Shown one piece after another: positions 1 to 9,830 of a stretch of DNA of 35,264 bases. The stretch lies in assembly GCA_036897095.1 (NCBI GenBank), contig JAYMSP010001174.1:1-35264 (forward strand), read 5' to 3'. The translations under genes were made by a program, and so were the position numbers. Within the stretch, counting starts at the first letter, position 1, and each line of letters starts with the position of its first letter. The notes below the pieces were generated by a model that was not told the DNA's origin, ran no database searches, and saw only the letters and a list, made by a program, of their open reading frames with translations. This stretch comes from Plantago elongata (Eukaryota; Streptophyta; Magnoliopsida; Lamiales; Plantaginaceae).

Positions 1-17
1 TATATATATATATATAT
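1..17. repeat. TA dinucleotide repeat at window edge
   Basis: The window opens with an uninterrupted TA run. It lies in the intron that follows the fourth coding exon of the FZR-like gene and is cut by the window edge, so its full length is unknown. Confidence 0.8.
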
Positions 18-50
18 CTATGGAGAGAAATGAGATGATTAGCGACTTAC

Positions 51-1832
51 CTCTGATTTATGGCCAACAAGCTTGCCAATATAATCACTCGGAACACGAA
101 GATCGTGCTGAAGTATGTTCCTGTCTCTGCTCCCAGAGGATAAGATGCGGGAACTCCACGCCAACACTCCAGTTCTTGTTTGATGTCCTCCCATTGTCCT
201 GACACGCTTGCATTGGGTTCCATCCCAAACCTAAACCAGGATAACACCTGCGTTAGTTAAAATTAAATCCAAGGATATGGTATTTCATTCGTTTTCTACT
301 AGAAAGTTTCTGCAAGCAAATATGCTTGTATGACATGAAGAGATTTACCTGAACTTGACCGAGACTTGTCCCAACTGATATGTAAGATCCCTCTCGAGTC
401 CACTGGACCGAACACACACTATCATCAGGTCCCAGATCACACAGCCTCGTTACCTGCCAGATACGTACACATATAAGTGTGAGTTTGATTGACGATGCAA
501 ACATTACTTCAAGCTTCATTACAACTGTAGACACCATGTTTGATATGCAAATGAGTTCAAGTAGGCATTAGAATAAGGTACGTACTTTACTATTTGAAGC
601 ACTCCATAGGTAAACAGAAGTTCCTAATCCAACAGCAAGGACATTCTGAGAAGACCAATCAACAAGGTTCAAGTAAAAGTCATCTTGAAGAGCTGGTGCA
701 TCCAGAACCTGCAATATGATACAAATTTTATACACATTGCTCCTTGCTCTTTTCTTTAGCCCAAAGTGTTGTATTTCAATAAATTTGATCATATGTGGAC
801 AATCAGAACGGAAAGTAGCGAATTAGTTAACCAAGTTTACTCTAGGGAATGTCAAAATGCAAATCTATCTCTCCAGTGTATCTAAGTTGGATTTTACTTG
901 GTAACAACCTCAGGACATGTACACAAAATTAATCCAAGTTGAAGGATCAACAACAGCACTAGCATCATACAATACCCTAGCTCATAGCCACATCATACAT
1001 TAAGGTTCTCAAGCAAAATCAAGAGAGTATATAGACTAAAATCATGATCAAGTAATAGACACTATGTAAGAGATATGGCAAGCAATGTCTAGCACATATC
1101 AATGATCAAGTAACAGCACTAGCACATTACGATGAACTAACTCATAGACAATACAAAGTTCCAAGCAACACAGGCTAAAATCAAGATTTCTAAACATTGA
1201 CAAGCATTTCCTAATCCATTAGCACAATAACAAATTCATAAACATTGATTCACCAATACCTAAATAACTTTCACAATCAACCAAAAGTCCTTAAAATGTA
1301 CCTTGTGAGGAGTCTTAGGAACCTTCCTAGGCGGCTTAGGCGGCGTCGACATCTCATTGGAAACCCCACTATCCTGCCTCAAAATTGACGGCGAATAAGG
1401 CGAATTCCCCCCACCGGAGTCCGTCTTGAACCTCAACATATTCTTACTCGGACTAATCGGCGAAGACGCACCTGCAGGAGAATCAAAAGAACCAAAATCA
1501 GTCCCAAAGAGCTCAGCTTTCAACAACCTGGAGTATACCTCATTCCCTCCCCCCTCCTTAACCGGCGAATCGATCAACCCGAACGCGTGTAGCCTCGAGG
1601 AAGATCTGCAGGGGATAAACCTGTCACTGCAAGAAGAAAGAGACTTGGAAGGCGAGGATGAGGAAGATAGGTTAGAAATTGTTCTTGGAGACATCGATTT
1701 CAACGGAGATGAGAGATGCTTGATGTGGGAAGGAGTCGATGATAGGGTTTTCAGCTTGAGAGATGTCTCCGACATGGATGGCGGCAGGTTAATGCCGCTC
1801 TTTCTTCTCTGTGAGGATGATGAAAGATCCAT
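51..1832 (-). CDS. FZR2: FIZZY-RELATED/CCS52A-type APC/C activator, 5' part (four exons)
   Basis: WD40 co-activator of the anaphase-promoting complex. It recruits mitotic cyclins for ubiquitination and drives mitotic exit and endoreduplication in the nucleus. Coding exons on the minus strand are 1832-1302, 708-586, 453-349 and 230-51, all with GT-AG borders and codon phase 0, giving 313 residues; the rest of the WD40 propeller (family about 480-500 residues) lies left of the window. Exon 1 is Ser/Pro-rich and carries the C-box DRFIPCR (about residues 70-76), the [11 protein letters not shown] block (100-110) and KNMLRFKT (130-137). Exons 2-4 start the propeller, with [14 protein letters not shown], the [12 protein letters not shown] junction and [19 protein letters not shown] with KAELFG and LRFKT favours FZR/CDH1 over CDC20. 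The start is the first in-frame ATG and precedes the conserved Ser-rich N-terminus. Family assignment is firm; the paralogue number (FZR1/2/3) is inferred. Confidence 0.93.
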
Positions 1833-3210
1833 TTTTTCGAGCTTGATTGAGTTCTTGGAGCTGAATTGAGCTTGTGGGGTTTCAAGATTTGGGCAGAAGA
1901 GCCTCTCTGTGGAGTAGAGAGGTGGATTTCTGCGAGATGAGTGAAGAAGGAGTAGAGAAATGGTGTGTAACGGTAAATTGTGATGAAGAAGACTCTGTCT
2001 GGGAGCTGATTTAGAAGGCTCTGATTCATACCATAAAACAACTAGCCGTTACACTTTCTTTCACCATTGTTGTAGTTATATTACTCACAACTTGTATTAT
2101 TATTTGCCCTTGTTAGTTATTCATTTCTTTCATCCACATTGGAACAATAATGGATATTCAACAAACATCGGGTCGGGTCGAACCCTATAAAATGATATAT
2201 GTGTGGGGCCAATATGTACAAATTGCACATTTTGAAGTATGAGGTTCCGACGCCTTAAATCAAGATTAAAATGAATTGATAGCGATACGTATATATAAAA
2301 GTATTCATTTATATTTTAAATATTACGAGTTAATATCAATTGTTCTTGTTTTGACACAAAATTATGTGCACTAACCTTCTGAAGAGTTTATTGGTGTGCA
2401 AGTGCCCTAGGTAGACACTTATTAATTTGTAGAGTTGACATGTAACACCTAAAGCAATTTGATGTCCGGATCAACCAAGTCGTCTTGATAAACTTAAACG
2501 ACCTAAGTATCTACTTTAACAATGACTTAACATGATAAGAAATGACTCACCATGTCTTATACATTACATTGTATCAGGTAGACTAGGAGATGTCTGACCT
2601 AAAATGAACCGATCAATACGTTTCTCTCCTAGTAAATTATAGTTATGAGGATAACTATATTTTCCATTGTGAACTTCGTATCAACCCGCCTTGGATTTGA
2701 CCTAACTTAGTAGAGCTACTTTGGTTAACCATCCTCGGTACACCAGCTTGCACTGGGTGCACCTAACTTCTTGGATATGGTTCACATTTAGACTTGTTCC
2801 AAAGATGAATGTTAAGTCCATATCAAGTTTAAAGCTGATCAAACGAATCACACATATAATTAGGCGCTAATTTCTCATTCTCAATGTGTGGATCATTAGG
2901 CATAATTACGGGTTATAATACAAATCTTCAATCATCTAAAATGATGTCACCTAACTTAGAGTACTTAAAACACATACTTAATCGTTACTTACCTTCTACT
3001 TCAGTTCTTAGTTCTTAACATCCAGGATAATCATCAACAACCAATATGATTAGCGAACAAAGAATTTCGTGATGAATAACAATTGAGCCCGATCATAGTT
3101 TAAATTGCTTTTGGAAATTTGATGCTTATAACTTTTATAGTGTCAATTATGTAAATTGTGTATTATTGAATTGATATGTATATAAAATTAACAAGTTTTG
3201 ACATTGTTTA
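1833..3210. other. Head-to-head spacer, FZR-like to SMR (left part)
   Basis: This holds the FZR 5' leader (roughly 1833-2040 on the minus strand, extent inferred) and its promoter. No TATA box in a convincing position was seen for FZR. From about 2380 to 3060 the sequence has the look of a decayed retroelement non-coding region, with higher complexity and no long frame, but no paired LTRs or coding domain could be seen, so this is only an impression. Confidence 0.4.
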
Positions 3211-3369
3211 AGGGCTGATTGACATAGCATTTAAATCGCTCTATTTGGCTCGATTAACAGTGATTTGGCCTAAAATACACTTTAAATACCCCATCTCAAT
3301 TACATTCCAAACACAATTTCACCGAAATCCATCTAAATACCCATTCAAATTCTATACCAATCAGCCCCT
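3211..3369. mobile_element. Tourist-like MITE, copy A
   Basis: A 159-bp element with terminal inverted repeats: AGGGCTGATTGACATAG at the left and the inverse of AGGGGCTGATTGGTATAG at the right. It is preceded by TTA and followed by TCA, compatible with a decayed 3-bp TTA target duplication of the PIF/Harbinger superfamily. Its ends resemble the elements at 24423 and 26333, but it is shorter. Confidence 0.7.
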
Positions 3370-3436
3370 TCATCATATTTGATTGTTGAAGAATTGCCTG
3401 ATTGATATTGTTTTAAATTGGCTAGTTAAGTGGTTA

Positions 3437-3554
3437 AGGGATTGATTGATATAGAATTTGAGTGGCCTTTTTCAATTTAAATTATTTTTTTTTAACAAAA
3501 TGTTCGATTTGAATGGGAAGATGGCCGCTCCAGCAGTATAACAAAAAAAAGCCT
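3437..3554. mobile_element. Short MITE, copy D, upstream of SMR
   Basis: An element of about 118 bp whose two ends are inverted copies over roughly 30 bp with mismatches (AGGGATTGATTGATATAG at left; TATAACAAAAAAAAGCCT at right). Its right half, 3501-3545, closely matches 29141-29185, including the shared core GGCCGCTC and AGCAGTATAACAAA. It sits about 310 bp upstream of the SMR start codon. Confidence 0.65.
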
Positions 3555-3637
3555 AATTACTGTACTATATAATGTGCAAATCTTTTATTCCTTCTACCAT
3601 ACAACTAGAGTCTAGAAATTAACTTTTGAAATTTTAA

Positions 3638-3645
3638 ATTGGCGC
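3638..3645 (+). promoter_or_regulatory. E2F-type site candidate in SMR promoter
   Basis: ATTGGCGC fits the plant E2F consensus WTTSSCSS and lies within the near-palindrome ATTGGCGCGCAAT, about 115 bp upstream of the TATA box and 215 bp upstream of the SMR start. It is a GC island in AT-rich sequence. Function is inferred from motif and position only. Confidence 0.4.
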
Positions 3646-3755
3646 GCAATTCAGCTTGTTCAACAAGTTATTAGCCCATAAATTAATTAATCTATCAAAT
3701 TGCTCGACACGCTAACTACCAAACCAGTTAATGACAAGCTTCAAAACACTAGTCC

Positions 3756-3763
3756 TATATATA
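3756..3763 (+). promoter_or_regulatory. TATA box of the SMR gene
   Basis: TATATATA lies about 100 bp upstream of the SMR ATG, which would put transcription start near 3788 and give a leader of about 70 bases. There is no ATG between that point and the SMR start codon. Confidence 0.6.
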
Positions 3764-3860
3764 CATACCAAACAACATTCGTACAATTATACTAAACTGT
3801 TTCATCTACATTCATAATATACACATTCCATTTCTTAATTTGTTATATTCAGTGTTACAA

Positions 3861-4097
3861 ATGGAGAATACTAGTGACATTTGTGTCATGGAAGACGGAA
3901 GCAGGACGCCGCGCCACCCTGCCTCCAAGACAACTCCGGCAGCATGTCCTGGGGCACCGCGGAAAAGCCGAGTTGCATACTTGAAGCAGCGGCATGTCCC
4001 CCCGAAAGAAGGGTACTTCCAACCTCCAGATCTCGAGATTTTCTTCAACGACGTTGGTTTGAGAATGACAAGAGAGCCTACAGCTCCATGGGCCTAG
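3861..4097 (+). CDS. SMR: SIAMESE-RELATED cyclin-dependent kinase inhibitor, 78 aa
   Basis: A plant-specific inhibitor that binds CDK-cyclin complexes in the nucleus, blocks mitotic entry and promotes endoreduplication or stress-induced cell-cycle arrest. It is intronless and 78 residues long, in the usual SMR range. Visible family blocks are GSRTPRHPASKTTPAACP followed by APRKSR (about residues 13-37), and near the C-terminus PPKEGYFQPPDLEIFF (about 47-62), the hallmark SMR motif linked to cyclin/CDK binding. The start is the ATG in context ACAAATGG; the frame runs a few codons upstream without another ATG. It stands head to head with the FZR-like gene, another endoreduplication promoter. 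It most resembles the short SMR4/6/8-type proteins, but the paralogue cannot be fixed by eye. Confidence 0.88.
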   Translation: MENTSDICVMEDGSRTPRHPASKTTPAACPGAPRKSRVAYLKQRHVPPKEGYFQPPDLEIFFNDVGLRMTREPTAPWA

Positions 4098-4850
4098 ACG
4101 TCTAGTTTACTTCTAGTAATATTTTGTTTTTGATCATTTTTTGCGATGATTTGTGTACATTAACGGAAGGAATTAAATTCCTTGTATATGTAAAAGTTTG
4201 AACCTTGTGCCCAATTTTCATGTTGTGCTATGGCTATATGAATTTTACGATTAATATTTTAGAACGGGCAACTATATATTGTACTCAAAGTTGGAAAAAT
4301 TAGTGTCAAAGATTCAAGATAAAGTTCTAAAAGAGAAGACCCATCAATAAAAACTAATTCAAATAAATGACAACAATTATATATTAAGTGAAAATATACA
4401 AATAAAGATAAAAATATATATATTTATTATGATGAAATACAATATTTTACTGTGAGATTATTGTGACGAAATACTAAATTATCGATTCAAAAGAGTACTG
4501 ATCTCTTGAAATCTGAAAAGCCTTCAATTAAACGTTTTGGACTTTTTCCGAACGTAATTGGCAAACTCACTAAAGCCCAGTTTCGAACGAATTAGAAAAG
4601 GCCCAGCAAAAGTGTCTCCACTCGAGAAGCAGTAAACCACTAAAAATGGGCCTAATTACTTTTCGTAAAGTACTTCACATAAGTATAGATATATTTAAAA
4701 GAATTCCTCACATATTTGGAAAAATCACGTTTTGTTCCTCCCTAGACAAGACTTTTATTGATTATTTCATATATCCAATTAAATATACTGGTAATGGTAT
4801 TGCATAATTTAATACTCCTTTTGTTTCAATTTTTTTTATGGTAAAATTTC
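4098..4850. other. SMR 3' flank
   Basis: AT-rich sequence with the expected 3' UTR of the SMR gene in its first 100-150 bases. No gene, RNA or clear repeat was recognised in the remainder. Confidence 0.4.
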
Positions 4851-4852
4851 AT

Positions 4853-5330
4853 TCATGAATTAATAATATTTGAATTTACAACGGAAAGATCCGATATATC
4901 AACGATATCCGATCCGTCTAATCGTGCTAACACATGAGCCAACTCATTTTCACTACGTCTAATAAAATGAAACGAAGCATAAAGAAAATAGGCCGAAAGG
5001 TTCTTGGCATCTTTAATAATTGATCCTGCTGATGATAAAAAAACTAGCTCATCCTGCAATTGTTTGATCACAACCAATGAGTCACCCTCAAAAATCACAT
5101 GCTGGAAATCAAACTCATAAAAGCCAACAGCACAATACATCTTGCAGCCAAGGCTTCTCCAACTTCAACAGATTGGATAAACTTGACAAATTGATGCTTC
5201 CAAACCCACACAGTACCCTTCTCATCCCTAGCCGCCACGCCAAGACCAACGCCCTGCTGATTTGCTTGCAACGATGCATTGAAATCCAGTTTCACGTACC
5301 AAGTAGGCGGGGGAATCCAAGCCTGCTGCG
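4853..5330 (-). pseudogene. RNase H domain relic of a plant retroelement, frameshifted
   Basis: Two overlapping minus-strand frames together make one plant-type RNase H domain (RVT_3 class) as found at the end of LINE-like polyproteins. The upstream frame has WIPPPTWYVKLDFNAS, GVGLGVAARDEKG and EVGEALAA; the downstream frame has HVIFEGDSLVVIKQLQ and RRSENELAHVLARLD. The acidic residues expected in DFNAS, GEALAA and EGDS are all visible. The frame changes by one base between about 5140 and 5150, after GEALAA, so no single frame encodes the domain. No reverse transcriptase remains beside it. A host-derived RNase H-like gene is less likely because there is no intact frame. Confidence 0.75.
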
Positions 5331-5389
5331 TATTCAAGTAAATATATTGTTTTAACATTTTACGTGATATATATTTTAACATCAACTTA

Positions 5390-8300
5390 ATATTATCTTT
5401 AAACCGAAATAGTAAAGCATTACATTTAATAAGTATTAATTAAATTAGTACCTCGATCGATTTATATTCGAGTAATTAATGCTAGGTAGAATATGTTACG
5501 GTCCAGGTTGTCACCAGCCACTACTAGCAACTTGGAGTTGGTGTGATCGATCATCACGTTTCATGAGGAAAAGAAACCTCAAGATTCGTATATCGAATTT
5601 AATAAAGTTGTAGGATGAACTAATGAATTTATTCATGCAATATATGCCGATGAACACGGTCAAGTCCGTGAGCAGTAGTAATTATTAGGTTAGTACTTCG
5701 ATCATCATGTAAAGACAAGCAACAAATTATAAAATAATGTAGGAGTATATATCATGCATAAATTTAATCGATCCAGATCATCCTAGTACACATCCTTGTC
5801 ATCCTCGTACAATCACCGCCACGTTATACGAATCATAAATTCAAGCTTTTTAAAAGTTCATTTAGTCCAACCACAACTCATTCTACACGTTATTAAGGAC
5901 CAAGTAAGCTCCATTTATATGATTGATGATTGTTCAACTCGATCCGATCTCTAAAATTAAGTATCATATATATAGTTTTAATATGTACTAATAAGTCCGT
6001 CCCTACTCCAAACGATCTGAAACGTACTAAGGTGATCTCTCAAGTTAGAACACTTGCGAAGAGTTCCGACCCAGAATACTTAAAGTCTGAAGCAACAGAA
6101 CTCGACCCCTTGACAAAGAACTATAGTTGTCTGCGCTAAAGTATGGTTCGATCCATCGATGTTCCGACACCAGGGTGTATCTTATGATGTCGGTCCCTAA
6201 CCGCTATACTGGGATTCGTGCTGGAAACGCGCCTCCTGGTTCTGGCGCCACGTGCCTTCATACCGCTAGTCCGACATAACTCCGAGCTATCAGAGCCAAA
6301 TCTCCGGTGGAATTGTCCTATTAATACAGGGCATTTATGCCTAATAATGTAAGCACCTACCACTAAATATACTACTCTCTAGACTTGGGAGGATCGAGCC
6401 GAAGCTCTTCAGCCTCTAAACACGTAAAGTTCGAGCCAGGTTTGTCTTAGGCAAACGGGCCCAAAAAGGTCTAACCCCTTCTCCTTTTTTGTACCACAGG
6501 ATTCAAGTGTTGACTCTTCGGAACACTCTCTTCTCGGACCATACACCTCCTCGGACAAATCATCGCCTCGAACCTTGTCTTGACTCGAAATTCCAGAAGA
6601 GAAGATATTAATATTGTAACCTTACAAACCAAGACTTACTTCTCACATAAATTAAAGAACTCACCTGAAGAAATAAGATGCATTAAACTCCATAATCTTC
6701 GAACTTTGCCTTAACTCGACTTATACACTATCAACCTTGATAAGTATATAAAACATCGTGTTTATCGACATACAACATACCCAAATTAATCATTTACATG
6801 TATATATCCTCAAAGTAAATATTTATTTGTTGATTTCGTATCTGATCGATATGATCTCATAATAATAGATACGTTTGTCGTGTCTACATGCTACCATGGG
6901 ATTGGGCGTTGGCCCCTAGCATATTGCATGCAACTCATGGAGCATATACTTGCTAGAACTTAGAAGATACAATAAGGTCTAGTTATTGAAACTTGCACAT
7001 CATGTATGCACCTTTATTTTGGCATGTCCCATCTGCCTTTTCTATGAAAATGCATGACACAAATGGTATTTGGATTAAGTTGCAACTCTATTATAGGTTT
7101 TCTAGCCTGCATGGTGAACAAATATTCACTAGCATAAAATTTAGACTGTACTTTTATCATTGATGATTATGTACCGTAAAATTCAGGCTCATAAAATTGA
7201 AATCTAGCCCCGTTTGATTATTATAATTTGTTGTGGGCAAAGTTATAAAACATGAAAAACTCAACAAAAGTAAATGGAATGTTGACGGATGGGAGCTAGT
7301 ATTAAACCGTGAGTTTGGGTATCCAAGAAGAGTTTCTTGTGAGTATTTGTGCTAGCTAGATTTTATGATGTTGTGGGATAATAGTTTATAGATTTTTTGT
7401 TGTCCACTAGCTACTTGTAATTCTACCTGATTCATGATTTCCTTGTCTGATAAAGGTTAAAATATAAGGTTTTAGTGCGATGTCTTAATTATTGCAATAC
7501 ATGTGTGATGTGTACAAACATGATACTAAAATCTTACCGTGACGTTAAACACGACCAGAGTATCTCAATCGTCAAACTCGACTTGTCGAAATGAGTAAAA
7601 GTTGTTTAATTTGAGTGACTATGAACATACTCGAACTCGACACATTGATTCAAATTTTAATCACACTCCAACAAAGCTCGTTAATGAAAAATAAACATAA
7701 GAATAATTAATAAATAACAATGAGTCGAACGATAACAAACAAGTAGAAAGTTAAGTTTAAGCTCGCCTCGAATACGTAATCGAACGAGTCGACGCGTCAA
7801 TAAGGTTTAACTCGTGTAAGTTGTAACATGTTTATGTTTTATTAATTTTCAATCGAATATGCTGATGTTAGTAAGTTATTAAAAGAATTGTCGTGGAAAC
7901 CCAATAGTTTAGATGAAATCACTTGTAACGACCATGCGACAAAGCTACTTTATCGTCGGAAAATGGAGTAGCAATTGAAAAGAAAACGTAAGAGAGTAGA
8001 TGGTTTTAGAAGAATGAGACTAGCGAAAATGGTAAAAGAGGAAGTAATAAAAGCAGAAATGGAAAAAGGAGGGTAGAAGTAAGCAAAATTACCAGGGGAT
8101 AGAAAAGGGGGTCCTGAAAATGTCAATTCGGGTCAATCGAAATTGAAAAAATCTTGTGCAATACGCAACAAATAAATGGGAATCCTCTCGATCTGCGTAA
8201 TGGTGATGCAAATTGATTCTAATTTATGACCATTACAATTCAATAAGAACATGAAGAATGATGCAAGAAAAGTAAGCTTTCGTTGTCTATTATTAATGGC

Positions 8301-8862
8301 TTACTGCATCTCTAGCAACTGCGATCACAGTATGTATTAAAGTTGTGTTTATATATGGTAACTTGGATTGCGATGCTTAACTGTTATTGGTTATTGCTCC
8401 ATTTCACTCTCAACTTCCATATCTCCATTTTGATCTTCTTCAACCTAAGAATTCATTACTACTCAGATCAAATGCGTTGCAATTACTTCTAGGTCGTAAC
8501 TCCTCAGATTTGATCGATTGTCAATTTTTACGAAGAACGTTTGGTCTGTTAGATTTTTAATTAGGCGGTATATGCATGTGAAAAATCTTCAATGATATGA
8601 ATTACAAATGTGTTAAGTTGAAACATCAGTAACCATGAAATAGGTGATTATACTATCTGTATAAATAATGTGGTGATTTGAGTCTAAAATCGAATGATAA
8701 ATTCATCTACGATCATAATTGTAATACTATATAGACAATTCTGGCTATTTATATGTTCTCCAAAAGCCTTGTTGATGTGAAAAATTGGTTAAACGCAGAA
8801 CGATTATATTTCGATTGTATTTCAAACAAATGAACATTACCGAAGGGTCCTAGAAATGTTTT
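5390..8862. other. Gene-poor spacer with element-like stretch
   Basis: No coding gene was recognised. From about 5990 to 6760 the base composition rises in GC and complexity (for example CTCCTGGTTCTGGCGCCACG near 6230) with short chance frames only; it could be a decayed LTR or other element, but no matching second copy or termini were seen. The rest is AT-rich and featureless to the eye. Confidence 0.35.
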
Positions 8863-9032
8863 ATTCAATTGCTCTGATATTATGAAAGAACTATTTTTTC
8901 TACATATTCTCATTCATCAATCTCATATATACTGAACCTTAAATTTCATTCAATTGCTCTGATACTATGAAAGAACTATGTTTCCTACATATTCTCATTC
9001 ATCGATTTCATACATACTGAACCTTAAAATTT
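8863..9032. repeat. 85-bp tandem duplication
   Basis: Two adjacent copies of an 85-bp unit, 8863-8947 and 8948-9032. Both begin ATTCAATTGCTCTGATA and end with ACTGAACCTTAAA, with about ten substitutions and a one-base length change near the end. It lies about 540 bp upstream of the MIR172 TATA box. There is no coding frame. Confidence 0.85.
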
Positions 9033-9572
9033 ACAAGCGGCTGATTTGCAGGTCAGACGGCTGGCCGGCACAAAACTTTTCCCCTTTCAAACTATGAAAA
9101 ATTACTTTTAATCAATAACCATCTGGAAACACAACCTACATATTTGAAGAGCTCTCACACAATAATTAAACTTGGCAATATCAGTATACTCATATGCAAT
9201 TACAGCCTATATGTTTCAACTTTTAAGAGCTATTGCAGAAGACTCGAGCGTATTAATTACCCAACTATTCTAAATGGGAATATATACTGAAATATGGAGT
9301 AAATAATAATAATGAAGATTTACAATTAATAATTTTTCAAATTAACTTTTAGAATCTAAATTAATCATACCGAGACCAGGAGCCTAGGTTACCTTTTAAA
9401 ATTCTAGACATATTCTGAAATATAATATATATAGCAACAAAAATTTGTCAAAGATATTGAGGATAGAAAAGGTATATTAATTAATTAACAACCAACAAAT
9501 AGTCCTGAAATCTCGCATTAAATAATTATCCTTTATTTATTCTCCCATTACTCCTACTATATGAATCCTCTC

Positions 9573-9580
9573 TATAAATA
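9573..9580 (+). promoter_or_regulatory. TATA box of MIR172
   Basis: TATAAATA followed by a pyrimidine-rich, ATG-free leader (about 9605-9785, including TTCTTGTTCTCTTTCC and CTCTTCTCTTCGTTTCTC). This arrangement is typical of plant pri-miRNA promoters and would put transcription start near 9605, about 130 bases before the hairpin. Confidence 0.65.
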
Positions 9581-9748
9581 ACAACCCTCATATGGTCTCT
9601 ATACACACTCATCTTCTTGTTCTCTTTCCAGTCAAACAAACCCTATCTTCTCCAACTCTTCTCTTCGTTTCTCTGTACACATATCAGCCATTTTATTTTT
9701 TTACAGCTTTTAACTTGCTTATAAGATAATCAGCCATTCTTTGCTGTT

Positions 9749-9769
9749 GCAGCACCATTAAGATTCACA
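9749..9769 (+). ncRNA. miR172* (passenger strand)
   Basis: GCAGCACCATTAAGATTCAC plus a final A, on the 5' arm. Against the mature strand it shows a C-A mismatch, a G-U pair and an A-A mismatch, the pattern usual in MIR172 genes. Confidence 0.9.
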
Positions 9770-9794
9770 TTGCTTTAACTTTTAAGATGTGATG

Positions 9795-9815
9795 AGAATC
9801 TTGATGATGCTGCAG
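9795..9815 (+). ncRNA. miR172: mature miR172 (AGAAUC start, G end)
   Basis: The 21 bases AGAATCTTGATGATGCTGCA plus a final G, on the 3' arm, agree with the miR172c/d form as remembered (other forms end in U or start with G). The position on the 3' arm is correct for this family. Confidence 0.95.
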
Positions 9816-9830
9816 TGGCAACCAATGGCT

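Larger units (their letters stand above)
9732..9830 (+). ncRNA. MIR172: MIR172 precursor hairpin
   Basis: A 99-base foldback. The base helix pairs AGCCATT (9732-9738) with AATGGCT (9824-9830), then TTGC (9741-9744) with GCAA (9818-9821), separated by small symmetric internal loops. The upper helix is the miR172*/miR172 duplex (9749-9769 with about 9793-9813), closed by a loop of about 25 bases. miR172 represses AP2-like transcription factors (AP2, TOE, SMZ/SNZ types) and so controls juvenile-to-adult transition, flowering time and floral organ identity. No protein gene overlaps. The locus is transcribed in the same direction as the DVL gene 4.7 kb downstream; in Arabidopsis, MIR172d is likewise close to a DVL gene. 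Confidence 0.95.

Noticed and set aside
1426-1869. 147-codon plus-strand frame
   Set aside because: It is antisense to the first exon of the FZR-like gene, which has family motifs (C-box and others); this frame has none.
1751-2041. 96-codon minus-strand frame overlapping the FZR start
   Set aside because: It reads the FZR leader and exon 1 in another register, with no family signature. A regulatory upstream frame is possible but cannot be shown without the transcription start.
3881-4105. 74-codon frame overlapping SMR
   Set aside because: Alternative register of the SMR gene; only the frame from 3861 carries the SMR motifs.
6136-6363. 75-codon minus-strand frame
   Set aside because: Arg/His-rich translation of a GC-richer non-coding stretch, with no domain recognised.
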